Assembly: GCA_910588135.1 (NCBI GenBank)
Contig: CAJUOT010000032.1
Span: 1 to 30,569 of the forward strand
Length of the DNA stretch: 30,569 nt
Direction of reading: 5' to 3'
DNA from: an uncultured Oscillospiraceae bacterium
GTDB taxonomy: Bacteria > Bacillota > Clostridia > Oscillospirales > Oscillospiraceae
Position 1 is the first letter of the stretch, and each line of letters opens with the position of its first letter. A program made the position numbers and the translations under genes. Below the pieces are notes generated by a model. That model was not told where the DNA came from. It saw only the letters and a program-made list of their open reading frames with translations, and searched no databases. Of the stretch, positions 7,964 to 14,866 are shown piece after piece.

Positions 7964-8842
7964 TCACAGCCCGGTCAGGTCAAAGGCGGGGATAAAGCCC
8001 TCGCCCGAGGCGGATAGCTCCTGGACATAGCCGGACAGTCCCAGGTTTTCCATATAGTTCCGGGCGGCGTGCAGCTCGGAGGGCCGCAGGGGGCGGCGCA
8101 GCTCGGGGAAGCCGTCCAGCGCCCCCGCCGGGGTGTACTGGGCCATGAGGGAGAAGAGCACCGTCCCAGGGGGAAAGCGTTCTGCCACCCAGTCCATCAC
8201 CCGCTTGGCCTCGTTCACCTGCCCGGGCAGGATCAGATGCCGGATGAGCACCCCGCTCTTCAGCAGGCCGTCCTCCAGCCGGACCGGCCCCCGCTGGCGG
8301 ACCATCTCCAGGATGGCGGCCTTGGCGGCCTCCGGGTAATCCGCCGCGCCGGAGTATTTTTCCGCGATGGAGGGCGTGACATACTTGAGGTCGGGCAGGT
8401 ACACGTCCACCTTTCCCTCCAGCGCTTTGAGCACGTCCGGCCGCTCATACCCGCCGCTGTTCCACACCACCGGCAGCCCTCCGGGCACGGGACGCTCCAG
8501 CACCCTCGCCAGCACGTGGGTGAACTGGGTGGGGGTGACCAGCTCGATGCAGGAGGCCCCCTGGCCGGCCAGCCGCTGAAAGGCGGCGTACAGCTCATCC
8601 TCGGTCATGGTTCTGCCGAAGTTCTCCCGGCTGATGGGGGTGTTCTGGCAGAACACGCAGCCCAGGGTACAGCCGGAGAAGAACACCGTCCCCGCCCCGT
8701 TTTTCCCGGAGATGCAGGGCTCCTCCCAGAGGTGGAGGGCGGCCCGGGCGCACACGGGGAGGGAGGGCATCCGGCAGAAGCCCTCCCCATGGGTCTCGTC
8801 CCGCGGGGCCCCGCACCGGCGGGGGCAGAGGGAGCACCGCAT
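7964..8842 (-). CDS. PflA-like radical SAM protein
   Basis: 292 residues. The N-terminus has a paired-cysteine motif (MRCSLCPRRCGAPRDE) typical of the YgiQ-unrelated, PflA-like group often annotated as putative pyruvate formate-lyase activating enzymes. The radical SAM cluster motif CTLGCVFC (CX3CX2C) follows GAGTVFFSG, then ELVTPTQFTHVL, VWNSGGYERPDVL, VDVYLPDLKY and LIRHLILPGQVNEA, all typical of the family. It would reductively cleave SAM to make a radical; the target is unknown and no glycyl-radical enzyme is nearby. I chose ATG 8842 because it puts the CxxC motif at the very N-terminus as in relatives. An ATG at 8869 is also possible and would put the parS site inside the coding sequence. 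The gene follows tdk closely. Confidence 0.8.
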   Translation of the reverse strand: MRCSLCPRRCGAPRDETHGEGFCRMPSLPVCARAALHLWEEPCISGKNGAGTVFFSGCTLGCVFCQNTPISRENFGRTMTEDELYAAFQRLAGQGASCIELVTPTQFTHVLARVLERPVPGGLPVVWNSGGYERPDVLKALEGKVDVYLPDLKYVTPSIAEKYSGAADYPEAAKAAILEMVRQRGPVRLEDGLLKSGVLIRHLILPGQVNEAKRVMDWVAERFPPGTVLFSLMAQYTPAGALDGFPELRRPLRPSELHAARNYMENLGLSGYVQELSASGEGFIPAFDLTGL

Positions 8843-8852
8843 GGCTCCGTCC

Positions 8853-8868
8853 CGTTTCACGTGAAACA
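8853..8868. other. parS: parS site (ParB/Spo0J-binding centromere sequence)
   Basis: CGTTTCACGTGAAACA matches the bacterial parS consensus TGTTTCACGTGAAACA at 15 of 16 positions, including the perfect 14-base palindromic core. ParB nucleates here, spreads along DNA and loads SMC for chromosome segregation. In Firmicutes such sites cluster around the replication origin. It lies between tdk and the radical SAM gene, overlapping the possible alternative N-terminus of the latter. Confidence 0.85.
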
Positions 8869-8874
8869 TTAGTT

Positions 8875-9474
8875 CTAATTTGATTCCTGAGAGAGGGGCC
8901 TGGGGCCGTCGGGCCCCAAGTTTCCCTCTTTCCAATGCTTCCGGCACAGCCCGATGTAGCAGTCGTTTGCCCCCAGCACCACCTGCTCCCCCTCCTTGAG
9001 CACCACGCCGTGCTGGTCAAACCGGGCGTTGCAGATGGCCTTCTTGCCGCACCAGCAGATGGTTTTGACCTCCTCGATGATGTCGGCGCAGGCCAGCAGG
9101 GCCTCGGAGCCGGGGAAGAGCCGCCCGCTGAAATCCGCCCGGAGGCCGTAGCAGATCACCGGCACGTTCCAGTCGTCCACCAGTTCCGTCAGGTAGTCCA
9201 CCTGGGCGTGGGTGAGGAACTGGGCCTCGTCCACAATGACGCACTGGTGCTTCCGGATATCCTCCGGGGCCATGCGCTCCAGCTCCTCGAACCAGATACA
9301 GGCGTAGTTCAGCCCAATGCGGGAGTTGACTACGCTTTCCCCCTCCCGCTGGTCCAGGGCGGGCTTCACCATCAGGGCGCTCTGGCCCCGCTCCTCGTAG
9401 TTGTAGCGCACCATCAGCGCGTTGGCCGACTTGCTGGACCCCATCACGCCGTAGCGGAAATACAGCTTTGCCAT
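8875..9474 (-). CDS. tdk: Thymidine kinase (type II)
   Basis: 199 residues. The P-loop reads YGVMGSSKSANAL (residues about 8-20), the type II TK form, with the magnesium/Walker B motif CVIVDEAQFL and the lasso-domain zinc site CWCGKKAICNARF plus a later Cys near LCRKHW. It phosphorylates thymidine (and deoxyuridine) in pyrimidine salvage. ATG 9474 follows the mutY stop by a single base, so translation is coupled. The final residues lie next to the parS site and the radical SAM gene. Confidence 0.95.
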   Translation of the reverse strand: MAKLYFRYGVMGSSKSANALMVRYNYEERGQSALMVKPALDQREGESVVNSRIGLNYACIWFEELERMAPEDIRKHQCVIVDEAQFLTHAQVDYLTELVDDWNVPVICYGLRADFSGRLFPGSEALLACADIIEEVKTICWCGKKAICNARFDQHGVVLKEGEQVVLGANDCYIGLCRKHWKEGNLGPDGPRPLSQESN

Positions 9475-9475
9475 G

Positions 9476-10525
9476 TCACGTTCCCCCGTTCAATCTCACG
9501 CCCGCCAGCTGCAGCGCCCCCGCGAAGGCGTTTGGCACGGCGTATTTTTCTCTCAACTCTGTGCCGTCCGCCCATACCCAGCCCTCGGGCAGGCCGTCCG
9601 ATTCCGCCTCTCCACACAGAATGGTCATATGCCACTCCACGTGGGTGAAGATGTGTCTGGCCCGGGCGGCGCACTCACGACGTACGATCTCAATCCCCCA
9701 CGCCTCCGGCGGGGACGCCCCGTGCCCCTCGTGGCTGGGGAACTCCCACAGCCCCGCCAGCAGCCCCCGGTCCGGGCGGCGGCGGAGGGCCACGGTGTTT
9801 TCATGGAAGATCACCCACACCGTGCGCTCCTCCACCCGGCGGGATTTCTTCGGGGCTTTCACAGGCAGCTCCCCCACCCGGCCCTGGGCCAGGGCGGCGC
9901 AAAAGCCCTTCGCAGGACACTGGCCGCACAGCGGCGCGCCGTTGGGCAGGCACACGGTTGCCCCCAGCTCCATCAGCGCCTGGTTGAAGGCCCCCGGCCA
10001 GTTCACAGGGATCACCTTCTCCAGCGCCTGGGCCACCTTCTTTTTCATCTGGGGGGAGGCGATGTCCCCGTCGTCCCCGCAGATCCGGGCGTACACCCGC
10101 AGCACGTTGCCGTCCACGGCGGGGACGGGCTGGCCGAAGGCGATGGAGCAGACGGCCCCGGCGGTGTAGTCCCCCACCCCGGGCAGGGCGCGCACCGCGG
10201 CGTAGTCCGCCGGGAACGCCCCGCCGTACTCCTCCACGATGATCCGGGCCGCCTTTTGCAGGTTGCGGGCCCGGGAGTAGTACCCCAGACCCTGCCAGAG
10301 CTTCATCAGCCGCTCCCCGGCCAGGGCGGCCAGGGCGGCGATGTCCGGCGCCTCGTCCAGAAAGCGCCGGTAGTAGCCCAGCACCGCCGCCACCCGGGTC
10401 TGCTGGAGCATGATCTCCGACAGCCACACGTGGTAGGGGGTGGGGTCGTCCCGCCAGGGCAGGCGCCGGGCGTTGTCCCGGAACCACTCCAGCAGGGGGA
10501 TGGGAAGCAGTTCAAGCGCGTCCAA
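9476..10525 (-). CDS. mutY: A/G-specific adenine glycosylase MutY
   Basis: 349 residues, matching E. coli MutY length. The glycosylase core shows LPWRDDPTPYHVWLSEIMLQQTRV, then LWQGLGYYSRARNL, the helix-hairpin-helix LPGVGDYTAGAV and catalytic VPAVDGNVLRV. The 4Fe-4S cluster cysteines read CX7CX2CX5C rather than the usual CX6CX2CX5C. A NUDIX-like C-terminal domain recognises 8-oxoG. It removes adenine mispaired with 8-oxoguanine. The start is TTG 10525, preceded by GGAGGT; the frame extends to 10585, but those codons overlie the promoter at 10557-10585. First gene of a mutY-tdk-radical SAM operon. Confidence 0.93.
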   Translation of the reverse strand: MDALELLPIPLLEWFRDNARRLPWRDDPTPYHVWLSEIMLQQTRVAAVLGYYRRFLDEAPDIAALAALAGERLMKLWQGLGYYSRARNLQKAARIIVEEYGGAFPADYAAVRALPGVGDYTAGAVCSIAFGQPVPAVDGNVLRVYARICGDDGDIASPQMKKKVAQALEKVIPVNWPGAFNQALMELGATVCLPNGAPLCGQCPAKGFCAALAQGRVGELPVKAPKKSRRVEERTVWVIFHENTVALRRRPDRGLLAGLWEFPSHEGHGASPPEAWGIEIVRRECAARARHIFTHVEWHMTILCGEAESDGLPEGWVWADGTELREKYAVPNAFAGALQLAGVRLNGGT

Positions 10526-10556
10526 GGCGCACCTCCAGAATTCGGTGAGATACCCC

Positions 10557-10585
10557 ATTTTACCACAGCGGCGGGGATTTTTCAA
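10557..10585 (-). promoter_or_regulatory. Sigma-A-type promoter for mutY operon
   Basis: Minus-strand TTGAAA (10585-10580) and TAAAAT (10562-10557) are separated by exactly 17 bases, giving a transcript start near 10550, about 25 bases before the TTG start of mutY. This supports the shorter mutY start. Confidence 0.7.
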
Positions 10586-10661
10586 TCGCCTGTCCGGCCC
10601 CTCCGAGAGGGCGGAACCACGCCGGGGCGTGAAAGGGAATGGACGGGAAACACCGGCTTTT

Positions 10662-10670
10662 TGTTACAAT
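10662..10670 (+). promoter_or_regulatory. Extended -10 promoter for the FHA/kinase operon
   Basis: TG-T-TACAAT forms an extended -10 element (hexamer 10665-10670) about 37 bases upstream of the first start codon of the signalling cluster; no good -35 hexamer is seen. It is the only candidate in the 181-base divergent gap and no internal terminator appears before 19701. Confidence 0.45.
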
Positions 10671-10706
10671 AACCAGAGCAAAATTGAAATACAGGAGGAG
10701 CATGAC

Positions 10707-11400
10707 ATGGAGATCAAGAGCGAACTGGTGATGTGCCCCCAGGGCCACTATTATAACGCGGCGGTCCACGCCTCCTGCCCCATCTGCGGCGGCAGCGGCT
10801 CCGCCCCCGGCGGGGCCGGCGGCTTTTCCCACACGGAGGCCCCCGGCTCCGCGCCCGGCGGCGCGGGGGGATTCACGCCCACCGAGGCCCCGGGCTCAGG
10901 CGGGGGGGGATTTCGCGCCCACCGAGGCCCCGGGCGGAGGAACGGGCTGGGGAGGCGGCGGCGTAGGGGCCACCGCGCCCGCGGCCAGCCCCTCCGGCCC
11001 CGTCAACCCCTTCAGCGTCCAGACCACCATCGGCGGCGACCTGGCCGGAGACGGGCGGTTCAACCCGGTGGTGGGCTGGCTGGTGTGCATGGACGGCCCG
11101 TCCCGGGGCACCGACTGGCGCATCCACACAGGGTACAACTACATCGGCCGGGAGGTGGGAGACATCCATATCCAGGGCGACAACCAGATTTCCCGGGAAA
11201 AGCACGCCATGGTGGCCTTTTACGCCAAGACCCTCACCTATTTTGTGGGCCCGGCGGAGGGGCGCAACATTGTGGAGCTCAACGGGGCCCCGGTGTTCAA
11301 CACCATGGAGCTGAAAAATTACGATGTCATCACCATCGGCGCCACTAGGCTGATGTTTGTGGGACTGTGCGGCGAGCGCTTCGCCTGGGACAGGGAGTGA
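10707..11400 (+). CDS. Zinc-ribbon/FHA-domain protein, interrupted by a +1 frameshift at a G8 tract
   Basis: The frame starting at ATG 10707 (AGGAGG upstream) encodes a treble-clef/zinc-ribbon-like MCPQGHYYNAAVHASCPICGG, then Gly/Pro-rich repeats ending TEAPGS. At eight consecutive G (10902-10909) the frame is lost. One base fewer would rejoin GGGDFAPTEAPGGG and continue to a C-terminal FHA domain (about the last 110 codons: YNYIGREVGDIHI, NQISREKHAMVAF, IVELNGAPVFNTM, ITIGATRLMFVGL), ending at 11400. FHA domains bind phosphothreonine, fitting the kinases and phosphatases downstream. As written the gene is broken; it could be phase-variable, decaying, or a homopolymer read error. A restored protein would be about 230 residues. 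Confidence 0.75.
10876..10934 (+). repeat. Short direct repeat flanking the G8 tract
   Basis: The same 19 bases, starting CGCCCACCGAGG, occur at 10876-10894 and 10916-10934, 40 bases apart. They encode the PTEAPG repeat. Forty is not a multiple of three, which places the single-base frame change between the copies, in the G8 run. Confidence 0.8.
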
Positions 11401-11404
11401 CGGG

Positions 11405-12643
11405 ATGTTGGAGCACACTGTGATCCTGGGGCTGAGCGCCCCTCCGTCTATTCCGTCCCAGCCAGACCCGTCCCTCCCCGCCCAGAGGGACGCCCCCCCG
11501 GCGGGCGGCGGGGCCCCCGGGCAGGGCGAAGCCCCGGCGTACGGCAGCTTCCCCGTTCAGGCCGGGGAGGCCGGGGAGGACGCCGCCCGGAGCGAACCTC
11601 CCGTCCAGAGCGAACCGCCTGCGCAAAGCGAGGCCCCGGAGGAGAGCGGGCCTGCCTGGAGCCAGGAGCCCGGGGAGAGCGCTCCGGCGCAGACGGAGCC
11701 GGTGGTGTCCGTCCCTCCGGACCCTGTACCGCCCGCCCCGCCCGTCCCGGCGGCGGCGTGGATCGGGCTGGGCGCGGCGCTGGCGGCGGCGGTGATCGGC
11801 GCCGCCCTGCTGGCGCGGCGGAAAAGGCGCGGGATTCAGCCCGCCGCCCAGCCCTTCCTCACGGAGCGGCCCGCCGGGGCGCTTCCCGCCGTTCCCCAGG
11901 CCGCGCCAACGGTGCGGATCGGCAAGCTCCACCAGCAGGGGGCCCGCTCCAGCCAGCAGGACTGCTTCTCCGTGTCGCCGGAGGACATCATCTCCAGCCA
12001 CGGGCTGCTGGCGGTGGTGGCCGACGGCATGGGCGGCCTGTCCGACGGGGACAAGGTGAGCCAGGCGGCGGTGTCCGCCATGGTCAACGGCTTCTTCCTG
12101 GTGCAGGGCGAGCCGGATCAGGTGCTGCTCACCCTGCTGGAGCAGGCCAACCACCAGGTCAACCGCCTGCTGGGGCCGGAGGGGTGCGGCCGGAGCGGCT
12201 CCACCCTGGTGGCGGGGCTGGCCAGAGACGGCTTTTTCCACTTCCTGTCCGTGGGGGACAGCCGGGTCTGCCTGTACCGGGACGGGGCGCTTTACCAGCT
12301 CAACCGGGAGCACATTTTCCGCCGCGAGCTGGAGCTGCGGGCGGTCAACCGGGAGGAGGCGCTGTCCGCGGCGGCGGCGCACCCCAAGGCGGCGGGCCTG
12401 ACCAGCTACCTGGGCATGGGCCAGCTGAAATATGTGGATATGCCCGCCCAGCCCACCGCCATCCGGCCGGGGGACAAATTCATCCTCATGAGCGACGGGG
12501 TGTACAACGCCCTGACCCAGGAGGAGCTGGCCGCCTGCCTGGAGGGCGGACCGGAGGAGGCGGCCCTGGCGCTGGACGGGGCCATCCGGGAGAAAAACTA
12601 TTCCAATCAGGACAATTACACCGCGGTGATTCTGGGCTTCTGA
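11405..12643 (+). CDS. Membrane-anchored PP2C-family Ser/Thr phosphatase
   Basis: 412 residues in three parts. Residues 1-116 are a disordered Pro/Glu/Gln/Ala-rich segment with near-repeats (SEPPVQSEPPAQSEAPEES). A single helix (about 117-138, AAWIGLGAALAAAVIGAALL) is followed by RRKRR, so by the positive-inside rule the N-terminus is outside and the phosphatase inside. The PP2C domain (about 172-412) shows ARSSQQDCF, VVADGMGG, GSTLVAGL, SVGDSRVCLYR, LMSDGVYNAL and QDNYTAVIL, with the metal-binding aspartates present. It should dephosphorylate Ser/Thr targets of the kinases in the same operon. ATG 11405 lies 4 bases after the FHA stop, with GGGAG overlapping that gene's end. Confidence 0.88.
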   Translation: MLEHTVILGLSAPPSIPSQPDPSLPAQRDAPPAGGGAPGQGEAPAYGSFPVQAGEAGEDAARSEPPVQSEPPAQSEAPEESGPAWSQEPGESAPAQTEPVVSVPPDPVPPAPPVPAAAWIGLGAALAAAVIGAALLARRKRRGIQPAAQPFLTERPAGALPAVPQAAPTVRIGKLHQQGARSSQQDCFSVSPEDIISSHGLLAVVADGMGGLSDGDKVSQAAVSAMVNGFFLVQGEPDQVLLTLLEQANHQVNRLLGPEGCGRSGSTLVAGLARDGFFHFLSVGDSRVCLYRDGALYQLNREHIFRRELELRAVNREEALSAAAAHPKAAGLTSYLGMGQLKYVDMPAQPTAIRPGDKFILMSDGVYNALTQEELAACLEGGPEEAALALDGAIREKNYSNQDNYTAVILGF

Positions 12644-12664
12644 CGCCGCGGGAAGGAGGCACAT

Positions 12665-13384
12665 ATGCTGCAAACCGCGAGCTATACCGACATAGGGGGC
12701 CGCCCTGGCAACGAGGACTCCGTGCGGCAGGCCGTCCGGGGGGGGAACGCCTGCTGTGTTGTGGTGGCGGACGGCCTGGGGGGCCACGGCGGGGGGGCGC
12801 TGGCCTCTGCGGCGGCGGCGGACGTTGTCTGCGGCGGCTGGGACGGCGGGGCGGACCCGGAGGGGCTGAAGGAACTGATCCAGCGGGCCCACCGGGCGGT
12901 GCGGGCCATTCAGACCCCCGCCTGCGCCATGAAGAGCACCGTGGCGGCGCTGGAGATCGCGGGCAGCCGCGCCGCCTGGGCCCACGTGGGCGACTCCCGG
13001 CTGTACCACTTCCGGGACGGGAGGCTGGAATTCCAGACCCGGGACCACAGCGCCTCCCAGATCGCCGTGTTCATGGGGGAGATCACCGTGGATGAGATCC
13101 GCTTCCACGAGGACCGCAGCCGGGTGCTCCGGGCCCTGGGCCAGGCGGACGACCCGCTGACGGTGGAGGCGGCGCGGCGGGAGCTGCCGCCGGGGCGGCA
13201 CGCCTTCCTGCTGTGCAGCGACGGCTTCTGGGAGTACGTGCTGGAGCCGGAGATGGCCGCCGACCTGGCGCAGGCCGCCGATCCCCTGGACTGGCTGACG
13301 AGAATGCGGGCGCGGCTGTCCGCCCGCGTCCCGGCCGACAACGACAACAACACCGCCGCCGCCGTTTGGGTGGACGTGGAATAG
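12665..13384 (+). CDS. Soluble PP2C-family Ser/Thr phosphatase
   Basis: 239 residues, a minimal catalytic domain without membrane segment. PP2C motifs are in order: DIGGRPGNEDSV, VVADGLGGHGGG, KSTVAALEI, AHVGDSRLYHFRDG, RDHSASQ, LLCSDGFWEYV and DNDNNTAAAVWV; the metal-binding aspartates are intact. This is a second, distinct eraser beside the membrane-bound one. ATG 12665 has GGAAGGAGG upstream, and the gap to the preceding gene is 21 bases. The gene contains an in-frame run of eight G near 12738-12745, so long G tracts occur in intact genes here as well. Confidence 0.9.
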   Translation: MLQTASYTDIGGRPGNEDSVRQAVRGGNACCVVVADGLGGHGGGALASAAAADVVCGGWDGGADPEGLKELIQRAHRAVRAIQTPACAMKSTVAALEIAGSRAAWAHVGDSRLYHFRDGRLEFQTRDHSASQIAVFMGEITVDEIRFHEDRSRVLRALGQADDPLTVEAARRELPPGRHAFLLCSDGFWEYVLEPEMAADLAQAADPLDWLTRMRARLSARVPADNDNNTAAAVWVDVE

Positions 13385-13404
13385 AGAAAATGGAGGAATT
13401 TTTT

Positions 13405-14865
13405 ATGAAAAAAAGATTGATATCCCTGGTTCTGGCCCTGCTGGCGGCGTGCGCCCTGCTCACGCCCGCCTGCGCCAGCTTTGACGTGGGCACCCGGGAG
13501 AGCGTGGCCATGCTGTACACCTGCCTGGAGGTGGACGCCGGCGAGGAGGAGCTGGGCTGGGGCTCCTGCTTCTTTGTGGGGGAAAGGGGGAAAGACCCGT
13601 CCTATCTCATTACAAATTACCATGTGATTGAAAACTTTGTGCGATTCGGAAGCGGCGAACTCCACAGCTACCGCTACGACCCCAACCGGGGCTGGATCAT
13701 ATATGAAGACCCCCAGGACAGCCGCGCGGAGTATGTGGGGCGGAGCAAAATCCGGGTGTTTTACGATTCCGGCACCTTTGAGGAAGCCTATGTGGTGGAG
13801 TACAGCGAGATCAAGGACGTGGCCATCCTGAAGCTGGCCGGCACCACCAGCCTGCGCAAGCCGATCCCCCTGGCTGTCCCGGACGACGGCGCGGTGGGCT
13901 CCAACGTGTACGCGGTAGGCTTCCCCGGCCTGTCGGAGAACCTGTTTGCCGGGGCCACTACCTCTTTCGGCCTATCTGACGTGACCGTTACCAGCGGCTC
14001 GGTCAGCCGCCTGTTCACCACCCAGGGCACTGGCCGGGAGAATATCCAGATCGACTGCGACATCAAGCACGGCAACTCTGGCGGGCCGCTGGTAGATGGA
14101 AGCGGCGCGGCCATCGGCATCACCACCGAGAGCGTTTCCAATTCCAGCGGGGAGCAGACCAATTACGCCGTGAATATCAGCGAGGCCATCACCCTCCTCA
14201 GCCGCAACGGCGTGGCCTACGCCGCGGGGGGCGGCGCGCCCGCCCCCTCCCAGGCGCCCGAGCCCAGCCCCGAGCCGACCCAGGCGCCCACCCCCACCCC
14301 CGCGCCCACGGGGGAGCCCGCCGCGCAGCCCGCCCCCGGCGGGGACAGCTCCGGCGGCCCCGGCCTGCTCCTGCCCGCCGGGATCGGGGCGGCGGCCATT
14401 GCAGCGGTGGCGGCCGCCGTGCTGCTGCTGAAAAAGAAAAAGCCCGCGGCGCCGGCAGGACCCAGCGCGCCCCAGAGCCCGGTCCCGCCCACCGCCCCCG
14501 CCCAGGGGGCCAGGCCCCAGGCCCGCCCGGCCATCGCCGGGGACAGCGGCCTGCGCATCCAGGGCGTCAGCGGCAGCTTCGCCGGACGGCGGATCGCGAT
14601 CCCCCGCCAGCTGCGCATCGGCCGGGACCCCCAGCGCAACGACCTGGTCTATCCCGCGGGCAGCCAGGGCATCAGCGGCGTCCACTGCGTACTGCTGGTG
14701 GAGGGGAACACGGTGTACCTGAAGGACCTGGGCTCCACCTACGGCACCTATGTGTCGGGCCGCAGGCTGGCCGCCAACGAGACCGTCGCCCTGCGGGCGG
14801 GAGACCGGTTCTGCCTGGGCTCGGAGAGCGAGACCTTCCAGATCGCCCAAAAGGGAGGGGTGTGA
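13405..14865 (+). CDS. Transmembrane trypsin-like serine protease with C-terminal FHA domain
   Basis: 486 residues. A signal peptide (1-24, MKKRLISLVLALLAACALL...) leads into a trypsin/HtrA-like domain with a full triad: His73 in LITNYHVIEN, Asp138 in IKDVAILKL, Ser225 in HGNSGGPLVDG. There is no PDZ domain. A Pro-rich linker, a membrane helix (about 320-342) ending in KKKK and another Pro/Ala linker lead to an FHA domain (about 381-480: LRIGRDPQRNDLVYP, ISGVHCVLL, LKDLGSTYGTYVSG). Topology places the protease outside and FHA inside. FHA would read kinase phosphorylation and could control or localise the protease; that is inference. ATG 13405 has GGAGG 8 bases upstream. Confidence 0.9.
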   Translation: MKKRLISLVLALLAACALLTPACASFDVGTRESVAMLYTCLEVDAGEEELGWGSCFFVGERGKDPSYLITNYHVIENFVRFGSGELHSYRYDPNRGWIIYEDPQDSRAEYVGRSKIRVFYDSGTFEEAYVVEYSEIKDVAILKLAGTTSLRKPIPLAVPDDGAVGSNVYAVGFPGLSENLFAGATTSFGLSDVTVTSGSVSRLFTTQGTGRENIQIDCDIKHGNSGGPLVDGSGAAIGITTESVSNSSGEQTNYAVNISEAITLLSRNGVAYAAGGGAPAPSQAPEPSPEPTQAPTPTPAPTGEPAAQPAPGGDSSGGPGLLLPAGIGAAAIAAVAAAVLLLKKKKPAAPAGPSAPQSPVPPTAPAQGARPQARPAIAGDSGLRIQGVSGSFAGRRIAIPRQLRIGRDPQRNDLVYPAGSQGISGVHCVLLVEGNTVYLKDLGSTYGTYVSGRRLAANETVALRAGDRFCLGSESETFQIAQKGGV

Positions 14866-14866
14866 C

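Noticed and set aside
8843..8947. Longer radical SAM start at 8947
   Set aside because: It would overlap the tdk gene by about 70 bases and add residues with no family match.
10526..10585. Upstream ATG starts for mutY (10585 and 10558)
   Set aside because: They overlap a well-formed promoter whose transcript would begin near 10550; TTG 10525 has the strong GGAGGT site.
12738..12745. Second G8 tract, in the soluble PP2C gene, as another broken gene
   Set aside because: The reading frame is intact through it, with PP2C motifs on both sides.
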